Source of the DNA: Candidatus Dechloromonas phosphorivorans
GTDB lineage: Bacteria; Pseudomonadota; Gammaproteobacteria; Burkholderiales; Rhodocyclaceae
DNA: 64,000 nt
Reading direction: 5' to 3'
Assembly: GCA_016709495.1 (NCBI GenBank)
Contig: JADJMS010000008.1
Location: 1-64,000 of the forward strand
Made by a program: the position numbers and the translations under genes. The notes below the pieces were generated by a model that ran no database searches, had not been told where the DNA came from, and saw only the letters and a program-made list of their open reading frames with translations. Below, piece by piece: positions 17,198 through 27,843 of the stretch. How positions within the stretch are numbered: the first letter of the stretch is position 1; each line of letters begins with the position of its first letter.

Positions 17198-18742
17198 TTG
17201 TATTTATTGAATTACATCGAGTCATCTCATGTCATAGAATGTCACAAGATTGCACACGACCAGTGCCATCCCGGTGCCATCCAAAAGAGTGAGATCAAAA
17301 TAGGCAAACTAACCGATATAGCCATTAAAAACGCTCAAGCTGGCGAACGCGACTTACAACTATCAGATGGTGACGGACTTGTATTGCGTCTCGGGCGAAA
17401 CAGTGGCGACAAATCTTTTTAGTACCGCTACAAGCGCGGCAACAGTTCAAAGTGGGTTCGGATTGGCAATTACCCCACTATTTCCCTCAAAAAAGCACGA
17501 GGTCATGCACAACTTATTTACCATAAACGAAAGCAAGGAATCGATCCAATTGAAGAGCGCGAACAGTTAGCTACATCGCAAAAGGCAGAACAAGCAGCCA
17601 CCGATCAAGCGTTTGCCGCCCAGCAAGCTCGCATGACTGTCAAACTGCTTTTTGAACGATGGGAAAGCCTAGAACTAAAGGGGCGTAAAGACAAAGGCGT
17701 TGAAGTCCGCCGTACTTTCGTCAAAGACATTTTCCCAACCATTGGTGAAGTTGCCGCTGAGGAAGTAAAGCGAAGCATGATTGCTGCCTGTCTCGATAAA
17801 GTTGTGGAACGCGGCTCTCCTATAATTGCCCGTAACCTACTTGGCGATCTGCGCCAAATGTTTGGTTTTGCGATTAAACACGAATATGTAGAGAACGACC
17901 CGACCAGCCATCTGAAGCGTGACGATTTTGGTAAAAAAATCGAACGTGATCGTGTTCTGGACGATGCAGAAATAAAATTACTCGACAAGTTATTTCCAGA
18001 TGCTCAGTTGCATGAAACAACCATCGCAGCCTGCTGGATTATGCTTGCCACTTGCTGTCGAGTCGGAGAGGTTATTCAAGCAAGATGGGAACATATCGAT
18101 TTGCAGGCCGGAACTTGGCGCATACCGCCAGACAATGCAAAGAACGGTAAAGAACACACAGTTTATCTGTCCAGCTTCGCCAAAGATCATTTCAAGACTT
18201 TAAAACGGCTGGTTGAGGAATCTGCAAAAGACAAGAATGGGAAACAAATTGCTGAGGTCAGCCCTTGGGTTCTCCATGCTAGCCACAAACCCGGTCATTT
18301 CTGCCTGAAATCAATTTCTAAACAAATAGGTGATAGGCAACGCGGCGACAAGCAGCCAATGAAAAACTGGAGCAAGGCAACCAAATCACTTGAACTACCT
18401 CGTGGCAAATGGACACCACACGATTTACGGCGCACGGGCGCAACGCTAACGGGTTCTCTTGGCGTCCGCCCCGATATTATTGAAAAATGTCTGAATCACG
18501 TTGAACAGAATCGACTTGTTCGAATTTATCAAAGGCAAACCATAGTCGCCGAACAGGCTGAAGCATGGAGACTTCTCGGCGAACGCTTAGAGTTACTGAC
18601 GAGTGAAAATCGAATGTTATCGAGCTTCACCCAGTCGCAGCTTAAACGTCACAGGCAAACAATCCAAGAATGTGTTGTTTATCTCGACGAACTGAAGTCA
18701 GGCGCTGAATTCATACCGCTGCACGGCAACGCTGCAAAATAG
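17198..18742 (+). CDS. P4-type tyrosine recombinase with an internal amber codon
   Basis: The N-terminal arm-binding domain (KLTDIAIKNAQAG, LQLSDGDGLVLRL) and the catalytic domain are in one frame, broken only by TAG at 17420-17422 where the family has Trp (DKSF-stop-YRYKRG). Catalytic residues are Arg in CCRVGEV, Lys in KNGKEHTVYL, HDLRRT, His in LNHVEQNRL and the nucleophile Tyr in VRIYQRQ. About 480 aa from the KIGKLTD region. The start is uncertain: no ATG precedes KIGKLTD, and the frame is open from a TTG at 17198. It sits next to the left att copy. A TGG-to-TAG change would inactivate it unless suppressed or a sequencing error. Confidence 0.85.
17263..17284 (+). repeat. Left copy of a 22-bp arm-type repeat
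   Basis: Two GTGCCATCC units with a 2-base spacer, identical and in the same orientation at 24865-24886 near the other island end. Fits paired integrase arm-binding sites. Confidence 0.65.
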
Positions 18743-18800
18743 TTTTCGGTCAGGTAAGTGACGGACTTTTACACCTAAGTAATTTGTTCCAATGTCTCCG

Positions 18801-19156
18801 CTAATCAGCCTTTGATTGAGAAGGCGTGGGCGTAGGCTTTTGCCAATTGTCCCTATCTATCGAGCTATTTGCAGAAGATTCGTTGCCGGAATGGCTGACA
18901 ATTTTTTCTCCAACTTTACTCAGTGCATCGGCGGTGGCAGCAACGCCAAGTTTGATTCCGTACGCAGTCGCAGCTAATCCAGCCTCAATGCCGTGACCAG
19001 CAGCCTTTGCTCCACGCTCAATGCCGCAAACAGTTGCATCTGCAGCACGAGAGAGCGCCGACATTGTTTATCGACAACTGAACCCTCCTCTGCATGAGCG
19101 CCACCCAATAGACAAAGGCAACCAGCCAGAGCAGCAAGGACGCGTTTCAAGGACAT
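18801..19156 (-). CDS. Small exported protein (frameshifted)
   Basis: About 118 aa. It has a clear signal peptide (LKRVLAALAGCLCLLGGAHA-EE). After a one-base slip in the AAACAAT run near 19064, an Ala/Gly-rich amphipathic part follows (GIERGAKAAGHGIEAGLAATAYGI), then a Ser/Pro-rich tail. Not recognised. It is an island gene pointing left, between the integrase and the PEP-CTERM gene. Confidence 0.55.
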
Positions 19157-19528
19157 TGATTTAATCCACGAATATTTAGAGTAGGTAAAAAATATCATCG
19201 GAACTGACGCAATTTTGTACCCGCTTGTAACGTGAATGAAAAAATATGGACAAAAAAATCCCGGTAACCTGTACCGGGCAAAAAGGGGGATTTTCGTGCA
19301 TCTCAGTTTGGGGCTGAGACATTCACAGTAGCGAATCAAGTTGGCAAGTTCTGTTCGGTGGCGCACGTGCCTTACAAATATGCAAACCTGGCTATTGGCC
19401 TATGTCGGACTTCTTTACACAACATAGAACTGTTACGCATCTCCCAAACAAATATTCCATTTGATTCATGCACATGCAATATGCGGCTCGTTAATTTCAT
19501 GACGCGTCACTAGCAATCAATAAGAATC
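19157..19528. other. Intergenic island stretch
   Basis: Contains the orphan minus-strand terminator at 19252 and the upstream region of the PEP-CTERM gene. No protein gene is supported; a small RNA on the minus strand is possible. Confidence 0.35.
19252..19278 (-). terminator. Minus-strand intrinsic terminator without an assigned gene
   Basis: 7-bp stem CCCGGTA / TACCGGG with a 5-nt loop, followed on the minus strand by seven T. Upstream on that strand (19280-19500) no protein gene is recognised. Confidence 0.6.
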
Positions 19529-20173
19529 ATGGGGGTGATATTGAGAATCAAGTCGATAGTATCGGAGCTGATGCTGGCGGGGATGCTGGTTAGTGGTGCA
19601 GCGCAGGCTACGTTAGTTGACCGTGGCGGAGGATTAATCTGCGACACGGATCAAAACTTGACTTGGCTTCAGAACCCTGATTTGGCCGTTCCATATAAAG
19701 TTTATTTCAATACTGCAGGGATTTTTATTAACAACTACGTTCATGCCGACCCATTAAGAAACCAATTTGTGGATGATTGGCGAATGCCTATCATTACAGA
19801 GTTGTTCTACTTATACTGGAATTATGGTATTCGTGGCAGCATGCCAGATACACTTTTTCAAAACGTTCATACAGAAAACAATGCCGCTTACTGGGGAGTC
19901 GCTTTGCAGTATTCGGCAAGGATTGATTTTGTTACCGGAGCCTATAATCTATTGGCAAACACCGCCCAGCCAATCTATGCTTGGGCAGTTCGCGATGGAG
20001 ATGTGGATCTAGCGCCGGCCTCAGCAGTTCCAGAACCAAGCACCATCGCCCTGCTAGGTTTGGCCCTTTGCGGCCTTGCAACATCCAGACGCAAACGGGT
20101 AAGTAAGCAACTTACAAGAGACATACCATCGTTTTTAATATTACCAAACGAAACACTTTACTGTTTGAAATAA
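19529..20173 (+). CDS. PEP-CTERM secreted protein with C-terminal extension
   Basis: 214 aa. Signal peptide (MLAGMLVSGAAQA), a DUF1566-like domain (VDRGGGLICDTDQNLTWLQN ... WRMPIITELFYLY ... YAWAVRDGD), then the exosortase sorting signal: VPEPST, a hydrophobic helix and RRKR. Such proteins are recognised by exosortase/EpsH and linked to exopolysaccharide. About 25 residues follow the basic end, which is unusual since the motif normally ends the protein; a lost stop is likely. It overlaps the converging caspase gene by about 60 bases. Confidence 0.85.
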   Translation: MGVILRIKSIVSELMLAGMLVSGAAQATLVDRGGGLICDTDQNLTWLQNPDLAVPYKVYFNTAGIFINNYVHADPLRNQFVDDWRMPIITELFYLYWNYGIRGSMPDTLFQNVHTENNAAYWGVALQYSARIDFVTGAYNLLANTAQPIYAWAVRDGDVDLAPASAVPEPSTIALLGLALCGLATSRRKRVSKQLTRDIPSFLILPNETLYCLK

Positions 20174-21609
20174 AAATCTCCACCGCCTGATCATATAAGG
20201 CCGGCGTTTGCTCATGACCAACACTTTTAGCTAAAGAAACAACCTCGTTTCGAACGTTTCTTAATACACGGTCAACAGTGACACCCGGCTTTGTCATTTC
20301 ACGTACAAGCACCCGAGTAAACAATCCATTTCGTTCTCGATCCTGCTCTCCGAGTTTGTCGAGTGCTTGCTGGCCGTTACCGGCAGAGAACATAATCATT
20401 TGCCCTGTTGCTGCGGTCGTCGGTGCCAATCCACGCCCCCCTATCGCACGTCCCGCTCCCTTGAACGGGTTATCCCGACAAGCATCAACAATCGCCAGCG
20501 AAAACTTTGCCCGTTTTTCTTGCAGGTCGTCCAGTATTCGTTGCAACTGTATCGCCTCATCTTTTACCTGATCTTCACTGCCTCCCCGCACATCGATGGG
20601 AAGCAAATAATTTGCTGCGCCAATTTGAACACCATGTCCAGCAAAGAAAAATACGACTTCATCACCGCCTTCGACCTGGAGGCGAAAGTCTCGCAAAGCC
20701 TGCTTAAAGCCTTTCTCATCAAGATTAAAATATGCAAAAACTTGATACCCAACGGACTTGAGCGAGCCGGTGATGGCTTGCGCATCAAAGGCAGCGTTAA
20801 GTAGCTTGGGTACATATCGGTAATTATCGTTGCCAATCACAAGGGCTTTGCGAGGTGCGAAAATTGCTGCACTGCTCGGCTGCGGTTTTGGCGTTGTTGC
20901 AGTACTTTGTGCCACTTGGGGTTTTGCGTTAGTGCTCAGGACGCTGGTTCTGAGGTTGCGTCGAGGCAATCGTTGGTTTGTGCAACCGCAGCGACTTGCT
21001 TTGGTGTAGTCGAGGCCAATTTGACCAGAGCATTCGATTGGCCAATTTGTTCTCCGAGTGCTGTGGCTCGTCCCCAAGCCGCCGAAACACCTAACGATGT
21101 TGCTGGATAAGGAACGTTTGCTTTGCCCGCACCAGTGAGTGCATTAATTTCATTTTCCCGTGCATCTGCAAAAACTCCACTCATCTCAACCGTGGTAGTG
21201 GAGAAAGATGTTGATCCAGCCTGCACCCGAATATCCAAAGCCAACGACAAAGAACATTGTTGATTTTTTGACTCTGCCACATCTTTGACAACCACGACCT
21301 CACCAAATCGGTTATTCAGCATGCCTGCCAGATCACCGACAAGCTTCTTAGAATCATAGTCACTGGTATCGTTTCCTAATCTGCCCAGTTTTGCTGACAG
21401 TTCATTCAAATAGCCTACGGATTTGTTGGTATTGCCAGTAAGCAGTACGCAGAGTTTTACAGAGGCGTAAGTCCGGCTAGTTTTGGGGATCAGACTATTA
21501 AATGGGTTTTCCGCCTTGGTGTGTATTCCGGCGGAGTGGCACAACCACTAATAAATATCGAGAAGAACCCGACAATGACAAGTACTGAAAAACTCACACG
21601 GCGTTTCAT
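20112..21609 (-). CDS. Lipoprotein-anchored caspase-family (C14) peptidase (frameshifted)
   Basis: The N-terminus is a lipoprotein signal (RRVSFSVLVIVGFFSIFISGC). A region of about 200 aa follows (LTGNTNKSVGYLNELSAKLG ... VAESKNQQCSLSLALDIRVQAG), similar to the CsgG/LPP20-type stress lipoprotein pattern. Then comes a caspase domain: KALVIGNDNY, catalytic His in FFFAGHGVQ and catalytic Cys in AIVDACRDNPF. Frames change near 21510 and 20938. The C-terminus after ISNSK runs into the end of the opposite gene and is probably extended. Its outer- or inner-membrane-facing location suggests an envelope protease rather than a cytoplasmic suicide enzyme. Confidence 0.82.
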
Positions 21610-21678
21610 GATATTTCTCTTGAACAGTAAGTCTATGCTAGGTGAAATCTTTCAACTTTCCAATCGTTAATTTTGCCC

Positions 21679-24209
21679 CTATTTCTGCGCAGACTTCGAC
21701 TCCTGAACCACCGCCTTCAGTAACGCATTCCTGGCCACCATCAGCGCATCAAGCTTGTGGCGTTTGTCTTCTGGCGTCAGATCATGGTTGCGCCGAACCT
21801 CGCGCATCTCTGCGTTGATGTTCTATGTCGCTCATTCTGCACGGCTCAAAGGCTTGTACTCCTTGACCATTGGTTGTGCATCCTTCTCGTCGGCAAACTC
21901 GGTCTTGTTCTGCTTGTCCAACTTCCCGAATGGTGCCGTGCAGTCGTTTGCTTCGCCCAGCATGTCGTAGTACATTTCTTCATACTTGGTCGATTTGGCC
22001 GGCTCCTGGCTGTAGAAGCTTTTAATCACCGGCATTTCATCAAGCCGCTTCTCTCGCAACCGATTAGCGAAGAACGCCCGGTCACATAATTCCAAGCCAT
22101 ACATCGCCCAGGTATTCAAGTAACCACGTAACAGCGCCTTGATTGTCTCGCTGGTGTTCGGCTTGGCACGCATGAAGGGTTGCAGGTTCTCCATGCCTGG
22201 CGTCTCAATGCTTGCATGCGTAAAGCTGTTCTCGTTCGCCATCTGCTCGGCAATCTGTGCAAGGATCTGCGGCATAAAGTTGAGATTGAACGTAGCGCCA
22301 ATGATTCGAGCAACATCAGCCCCTAACCCGTTCTGGCTATCACCCATCGTTGCACCCAGTGTTCGTTCTGCCACTGATGCCTGCGCTCCGATTTCCCAGG
22401 TCTTCGGCATTCTGAAATGCTCGTCACCCACAAAGAAGTGCCAGTAGCTATCCTTTTCCCAGTCTTTCAGATCCTGATATTTCGGATTGTCACGATTAAG
22501 CAGGTAGAGGCCCATGCTGAAGGTAGCCATTGCTGCGGTCTTGGTGGCAATCGCAGCTCGGTTTGGATCATGTGCAACGCCACGATATAGCCGGTCGATA
22601 AATAGCACAGCAGGTTTGAAGAACATCACGGTGTCGTACATGAAGTTCAGTTCCTTGCTGTCGCCACGCATGGCGAAGTCAGTCGAGACTTCCCGGCCAA
22701 GGTAGGCTGCATGTCGTGGGTTCTCGCCCTGGTCAATAGCGCGCTTACCTTTACCTGGGCGCGTACTCGTCTCGAACGAATCGGCCAGCGTCTCAACGAA
22801 ACCCATCAGCTTGGCAGGGCTATCCAGTACGGTGCGGTAATCAATGCCCTGTGAGTGATAGAACTTTTCCAGCTTGGCTTTGAGCTTACCTTCATCGAGA
22901 TAGATGGATGACAGGCCACCACCATTGGCGATGTAGTCTTTGTACAGCGGGTCATTCGTCATTCTGAGACGCATGCCGTTGAGGCTGTCGACCACTGGCC
23001 GGAACCCTGCGCGGCTCATCACCCCGCCCATGATCGTGTCACGGGCAATGTTGCGAACCATGAAGTCAGGCGTCAGGGTGATAGCCATCTGGCCGATACG
23101 CTTCGGCATACCCAACAGATTCACCAACCAACCTTGCACGGGTCGGTCAATCGAAGCCATTGCCCGGTTGAGAACAGGGTCGGCTACGTCGTAACAGCGG
23201 CTTGCCACCATGAAGGATGGCTACCACGTTACCGCCTGCCGGTGCCTGGTTGCCCATGAAGAAGTCAAACATGCCGGGGCCACCTTCAATCTGCGCCTCG
23301 ATGTCGGCAATTGCATCAAAGTGAGCGGGTCTTTCCGGTCAAGCCTCAGCGCCTTGAGAATGCCGTTAATCACCTCGTCTCGTTGCAATCTGACAGGACG
23401 GCTCTCGGTGGCAATGCGAGTCATAAACTTACCTGATCCACGCTCAGACTCAGCCAGCGCCGCTATCTTCTGCCGGGCTTCATTCTTAACGGCAGCATCA
23501 ATCAACATCGTGGCGTTGCCGATCATGTTGCCCAGGACATCACGGATATTCTCGGTGCCACCGATCAGCGCCTTAATGCCGGACCATTCGCCCGGCTTAT
23601 CCTTTAGCCACCACCTGGCTGACCAACACGGTGGAACGGTAGATAGCATCAAGCACCTTGTCGCCTGCGCCCTGCCCAGCCTCGGCCAGCTTCTGGAACG
23701 GATAGGCGGCAATCTCGGCAGCATGCTTACCCATCTCGCCACGCGGCTGATAGGTCATGGCTTCACCCACTGAATGCACGACATCAGCCCCGGTGCGCTT
23801 GGTCAGGCCCAGTGCGTTACCAACACTTGCGCCAATCCCTGCGATACCGGCCACCGGCAGGCCAACGGCTTGTGACCCGAGATTCAATACCGTTTCGCCG
23901 GCAGCGGTCATGGGGTTTTCAAGAGCGACTGTTTTAAGAATGCTCAGCATGCTCTCTTCTTCTGCCAATGGCGCAAAGCCTGAGCGCAATTTGTTGCTGT
24001 CCGTGCTTTTTGAGAGTGCAGCGTTACTTGCCGGTTCGTCCGCTACCAACGAGAAGCTTGAGCAGATTGGTTACTTGATCGTTCATCTCGGCGATCTGGG
24101 CTTTGCGATCAATAACGATATCCAGTATGCGACTCATGTTCGCGTGAATGGTGGGTGCATCGCCCATGACTGACATCTGACAATACTTTGCACAGACAAG
24201 CCGGGCCAA
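21679..24209 (-). pseudogene. Decayed phage/ICE polyvalent protein, C-terminal LPD38-like part
   Basis: Three or four successive frames give one continuous alien protein: GLPVAGIAGIGASVGNALGL (23850), SGIKALIGGTENIRDVLGN (23580), then 459 aa containing TPDFMVRNIARDTIMGG and FMYDTVMFFKPAVLFIDRLY, then RHKLDALMVARNALLK to the stop at 21679. The VRNIARDT region matches what I recall of large polyvalent-protein-associated domain 38 in phages and conjugative elements. No N-terminal toxin or helicase parts remain. It was probably cargo or a relic of the mobile element. Confidence 0.6.
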
Positions 24210-24242
24210 CTCCCCGGCTTTTATTGCCTAGTTAGCCAACTC

Positions 24243-24635
24243 TCAAACGATAGGCATCGTGCGCAGGCATGGCACGTAAGATTGATCACTGCCACCGATG
24301 TGATTCATCAGCCACTGCTTGATAAACTCGATAATGTGCAGGCTGACATCCTGACGAATTGCCTGCTCTTCCAATTGAGCAAGGCGTGCAGAAAATGCAC
24401 GATGTTCGGCGATATGCTGCTCAAGGTCCGGGTAGCCGTGAAGCCGCATCAAAGCCTCTTCGAGTACAAAATGGCTGCGTGCAAACTGCACTAATTCGCT
24501 TAGTGCGAAGTACACAACCGACCAGTTATCACCACCCTCGACAACGCCTTGTAGTTTTTCAAGAATATTGAACAGTGTTTCGTGCTGCTCATCTATCTCT
24601 TGAATACCGGTGAGTAGTTCTTCGGACAAACCCAT
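24243..24635 (-). CDS. Bacteriohemerythrin
   Basis: 130 aa, intact. All diiron ligand motifs are visible: EIDEQHETLF, the RSHFVLEEALM His/Glu, EQHIAEHRAF with two His, and WLMNHIGGSD with His and Asp. O2-binding protein used for oxygen sensing, storage or delivery in microaerophilic bacteria. It is the last island gene before the right att. Confidence 0.92.
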   Translation of the reverse strand: MGLSEELLTGIQEIDEQHETLFNILEKLQGVVEGGDNWSVVYFALSELVQFARSHFVLEEALMRLHGYPDLEQHIAEHRAFSARLAQLEEQAIRQDVSLHIIEFIKQWLMNHIGGSDQSYVPCLRTMPIV

Positions 24636-24864
24636 TGGTTACCAGCGCATATTCGAAAGCATCATTGTATCTGTTCACCACAATATCAAGCTTGGACCCA
24701 CTTCATAAATCGCTGATTAGCTACCAAGCCAGCACCACGGGCAACCCTGTCCCATTGCACCAGCACACGGGTATCGCCAGTCGCCTCGAGGAGTGACGGA
24801 AGTCACAGCAGGTCAAAGGCACCCTGCAATAACCGCCGGCCCAATTACTCAACAATACAATTTG

Positions 24865-24886
24865 GTGCCATCCCGGTGCCATCCAA
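24865..24886 (+). repeat. Right copy of the 22-bp arm-type repeat
   Basis: Identical to 17263-17284 (two GTGCCATCC units), four bases inside the right att repeat. Confidence 0.65.
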
Positions 24887-24890
24887 CGAA

Positions 24891-24986
24891 CACACAACAA
24901 AAAGGCCAATCTTTCGATTGGCCTAGTTGCTTGTCTTTGCTGGTGCGCCCGGAGCGATTCGAACGCCCGACCCCTTGGTTCGTAGC
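24891..24986 (-). repeat. Right attachment repeat within the tRNA-Arg locus
   Basis: 96-bp direct repeat with the left att copy (two mismatches); includes the terminator and the tRNA 3' half up to the anticodon loop. Confidence 0.9.
24899..24924 (-). terminator. tRNA-Arg terminator
   Basis: 9-bp stem AGGCCAATC / GATTGGCCT with loop TTTC and a minus-strand T-run, 17 bases after the tRNA. It is duplicated at the left att. Confidence 0.85.
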
Positions 24987-25017
24987 CAAGTACTCTATCC
25001 AGCTGAGCTACGGGCGC
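24941..25017 (-). tRNA. tRNA-Arg(ACG)
   Basis: 77 nt including encoded CCA. Acceptor stem GCGCCCG/CGGGCGC, D-arm AGCTCAGCTGGATAGAGT, anticodon stem CTTGG with loop CTACGAA (anticodon ACG), T-arm GTTCGAATC. It is the integration target of the adjacent island, which duplicated its 3' half. Confidence 0.96.
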
Positions 25018-25033
25018 ACTGCAAGAGCGCTGC

Positions 25034-25061
25034 ATTGTACAGACTGCAGCGTAGAATGCAA
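25034..25061 (-). promoter_or_regulatory. Promoter of tRNA-Arg
   Basis: Minus strand: -35 TTGCAT (25056-25061), 16-bp spacer, -10 TACAAT (25034-25039), 16 bases from the tRNA 5' end. Confidence 0.65.
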
Positions 25062-25092
25062 GTCCTTTCCGAAATTTTTAGAGCTTTTATTG

Positions 25093-25358
25093 ATGAGCAC
25101 CCTGACTGTCCACATGCCGAAATATCCTGAATGCTGGGAAAGCTGTGGCTCTTGTGCCAGCGGCAATGTCTTCATTCTGGAGATTTTGGTCAAACCAGGG
25201 ACTTATTGCAGTTTGATGAGACGATTTTGATACTGGAAACGGGCAAGGTGGCGCTTGATATCCCCTCGCCCAGCGCAGGTCGCATCGTGGCAATTCATGT
25301 CACAGAGGGCGATACAGTTGATGCTGGAGCACCCCTGGTAACGCTGGAAGCAGTTTAA
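25093..25358 (+). CDS. Stand-alone biotinyl/lipoyl-domain protein (frameshifted)
   Basis: About 88 aa after one indel near 25185. N-terminal MSTLTVHMPKYPECWESCGSC, then the swinging-arm domain with the modifiable Lys in ETGKVALDIPSPSAGRIVAIHV and GDTVDAGAPLVTLE. The usual partner subunits (E2 core, carboxylase) are not nearby. The N-terminus with three Cys is odd for the family. It might be a lipoyl carrier for an unlinked enzyme. Confidence 0.7.
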
Positions 25359-25361
25359 CCA

Positions 25362-25395
25362 ACGGGGGCCACCATTTCTTCTGTGCGGCCCCCGT
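25362..25395. terminator. Likely bidirectional terminator hairpin
   Basis: 9-bp stem ACGGGGGCC / GGCCCCCGT with a 16-nt loop between two converging genes; no T-run. Confidence 0.6.
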
Positions 25396-25397
25396 CA

Positions 25398-25739
25398 CTA
25401 CTTTGGGAATTCGATTTCCAGTTCGTTGCGCACTTCGCGCACACCTTTTACCGAACTAGCCAGGTCAAGTGCTCGCTGCAACGAGTGTTCATCGGGTACA
25501 CCACCGCCCAGGATGACAACGCCAGCACGGGTTTGAATGCGGAAGCGGCTACCAGCCAGGCCAATGTCGGTACGTAGTAATGTTTCGATACGGTCATTCA
25601 GCAAGACATCGGCGTTCTGCGCTGCGTTAAGCGTACTTGAAGTTGGGCGATTGGGATGGTCTATGGCAAAGGCGGTGAGTCCAATCCCGGAAATGAGTAG
25701 GGTGGCGCTGACGGTGACGAATAATTTGCGGCTGCTCAT
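25398..25739 (-). CDS. Periplasmic BON-domain protein
   Basis: 113 aa, signal peptide (LFVTVSATLLISGIGLTAFA), then one BON domain (LLNDRIETLLRTDIGLAGSRFRI ... GVVILGGGVPDEHSLQRALDLASSVKGVREVRNEL). BON proteins bind phospholipid and help envelope stress tolerance (OsmY/DolP type). Intact. Confidence 0.85.
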   Translation of the reverse strand: MSSRKLFVTVSATLLISGIGLTAFAIDHPNRPTSSTLNAAQNADVLLNDRIETLLRTDIGLAGSRFRIQTRAGVVILGGGVPDEHSLQRALDLASSVKGVREVRNELEIEFPK

Positions 25740-25828
25740 TGGTGACTCCTGTTTCCATTGAACACCAATGACTTATTGCGAGTTCCGTGCCAGATCAATT
25801 TATTCCATAAATATCATTGATTTAGCGT

Positions 25829-25841
25829 GTCGACCGTAATA
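25829..25841 (-). repeat. Dispersed 13-mer near-match TATTACGGTCGAC
   Basis: One mismatch from TGTTRCGGTCRAC, intergenic. It has the A/T tracts TAAATC and GATATTTA in the expected places on the minus strand. Confidence 0.6.
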
Positions 25842-25887
25842 CTTTCTGCGCCATCTCCGTCGCCCTCAGACGACAGCTATTTTTGAA

Positions 25888-27294
<1,407 letters not shown>

Positions 27295-27298
<4 letters not shown>

Positions 27299-27843
27299 TT
27301 CGCCCCCGTTGCCTGCACTGGACGCGTTGCTCGCGCACGCGGCGGCAGGGTGCGCTCAATATCGGCCAAGCCATTGAGTTTTTCTTGTAGCTCAAGCGTC
27401 TTGCGCTGACTTTCTTTCAATTGCTCCTTTAATTGCGCGCCCTGCTTTTCAGCTTGCGCGTCAATTTTCAGTCGTTCGTTGTAATTGTCTGCCAGCAGGC
27501 GAACCACTGGATACAAGGATAGCGCAACAGGATCAGGCGATTTCATCAGGCTGTCGAGCAAACCCAGGGCACGATTGAGATCCTGCGCCGCACGGGGATG
27601 GCCGAGCAACATGGCAAGGCGCAGTTGATTGGCTGGTGACGAGGGATGCGCGCCAAGCGCAGTGCGTTCGCGCGTCATTTCGGCAGCCGACATCCGTTGC
27701 AGGGACTGGTAATAAGCCAGGGCAGGTACGACACCCGGCACTTCAGCGCTGACCGGTACTGACTCTTCCGGAGGAGTGCCGGCGCAAGCGGTGAGCAGGC
27801 AGGTAAACGACAAGGCAAGCACCTGTCCAAAATTACTGTTCAT
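27295..27843 (-). CDS. qseG: QseG-like lipoprotein of the glrK-glrR operon
   Basis: 182 aa. Lipoprotein signal (LALSFTCLLTACAG), Pro/Val-rich linker, then a helical domain (LALGAHPSSPANQLRLAMLL-type repeats) ending in a coiled coil (GAQLKEQLKESQRKTLELQEKLNGL). The location between sensor kinase and response regulator is the same as qseG in E. coli. Both borders overlap: the kinase stop by 11 bases and the glrR start by 4. Confidence 0.8.

Larger units (their letters stand above)
24636..24940. other. Right end of the tRNA-Arg island
   Basis: No protein gene. It holds the arm-type repeat (24865-24886), the right att repeat from 24891 and the tRNA terminator. Confidence 0.5.

Noticed and set aside
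20260..20280. ACGGTCAAC inside the caspase gene as a repeat copy in the island
   Set aside because: Only nine core bases match and the 5' four are wrong; consistent with chance in coding sequence.
24721..25035. Minus-strand reading frame over the tRNA-Arg
   Set aside because: It runs through the tRNA and its promoter and has no coding character.
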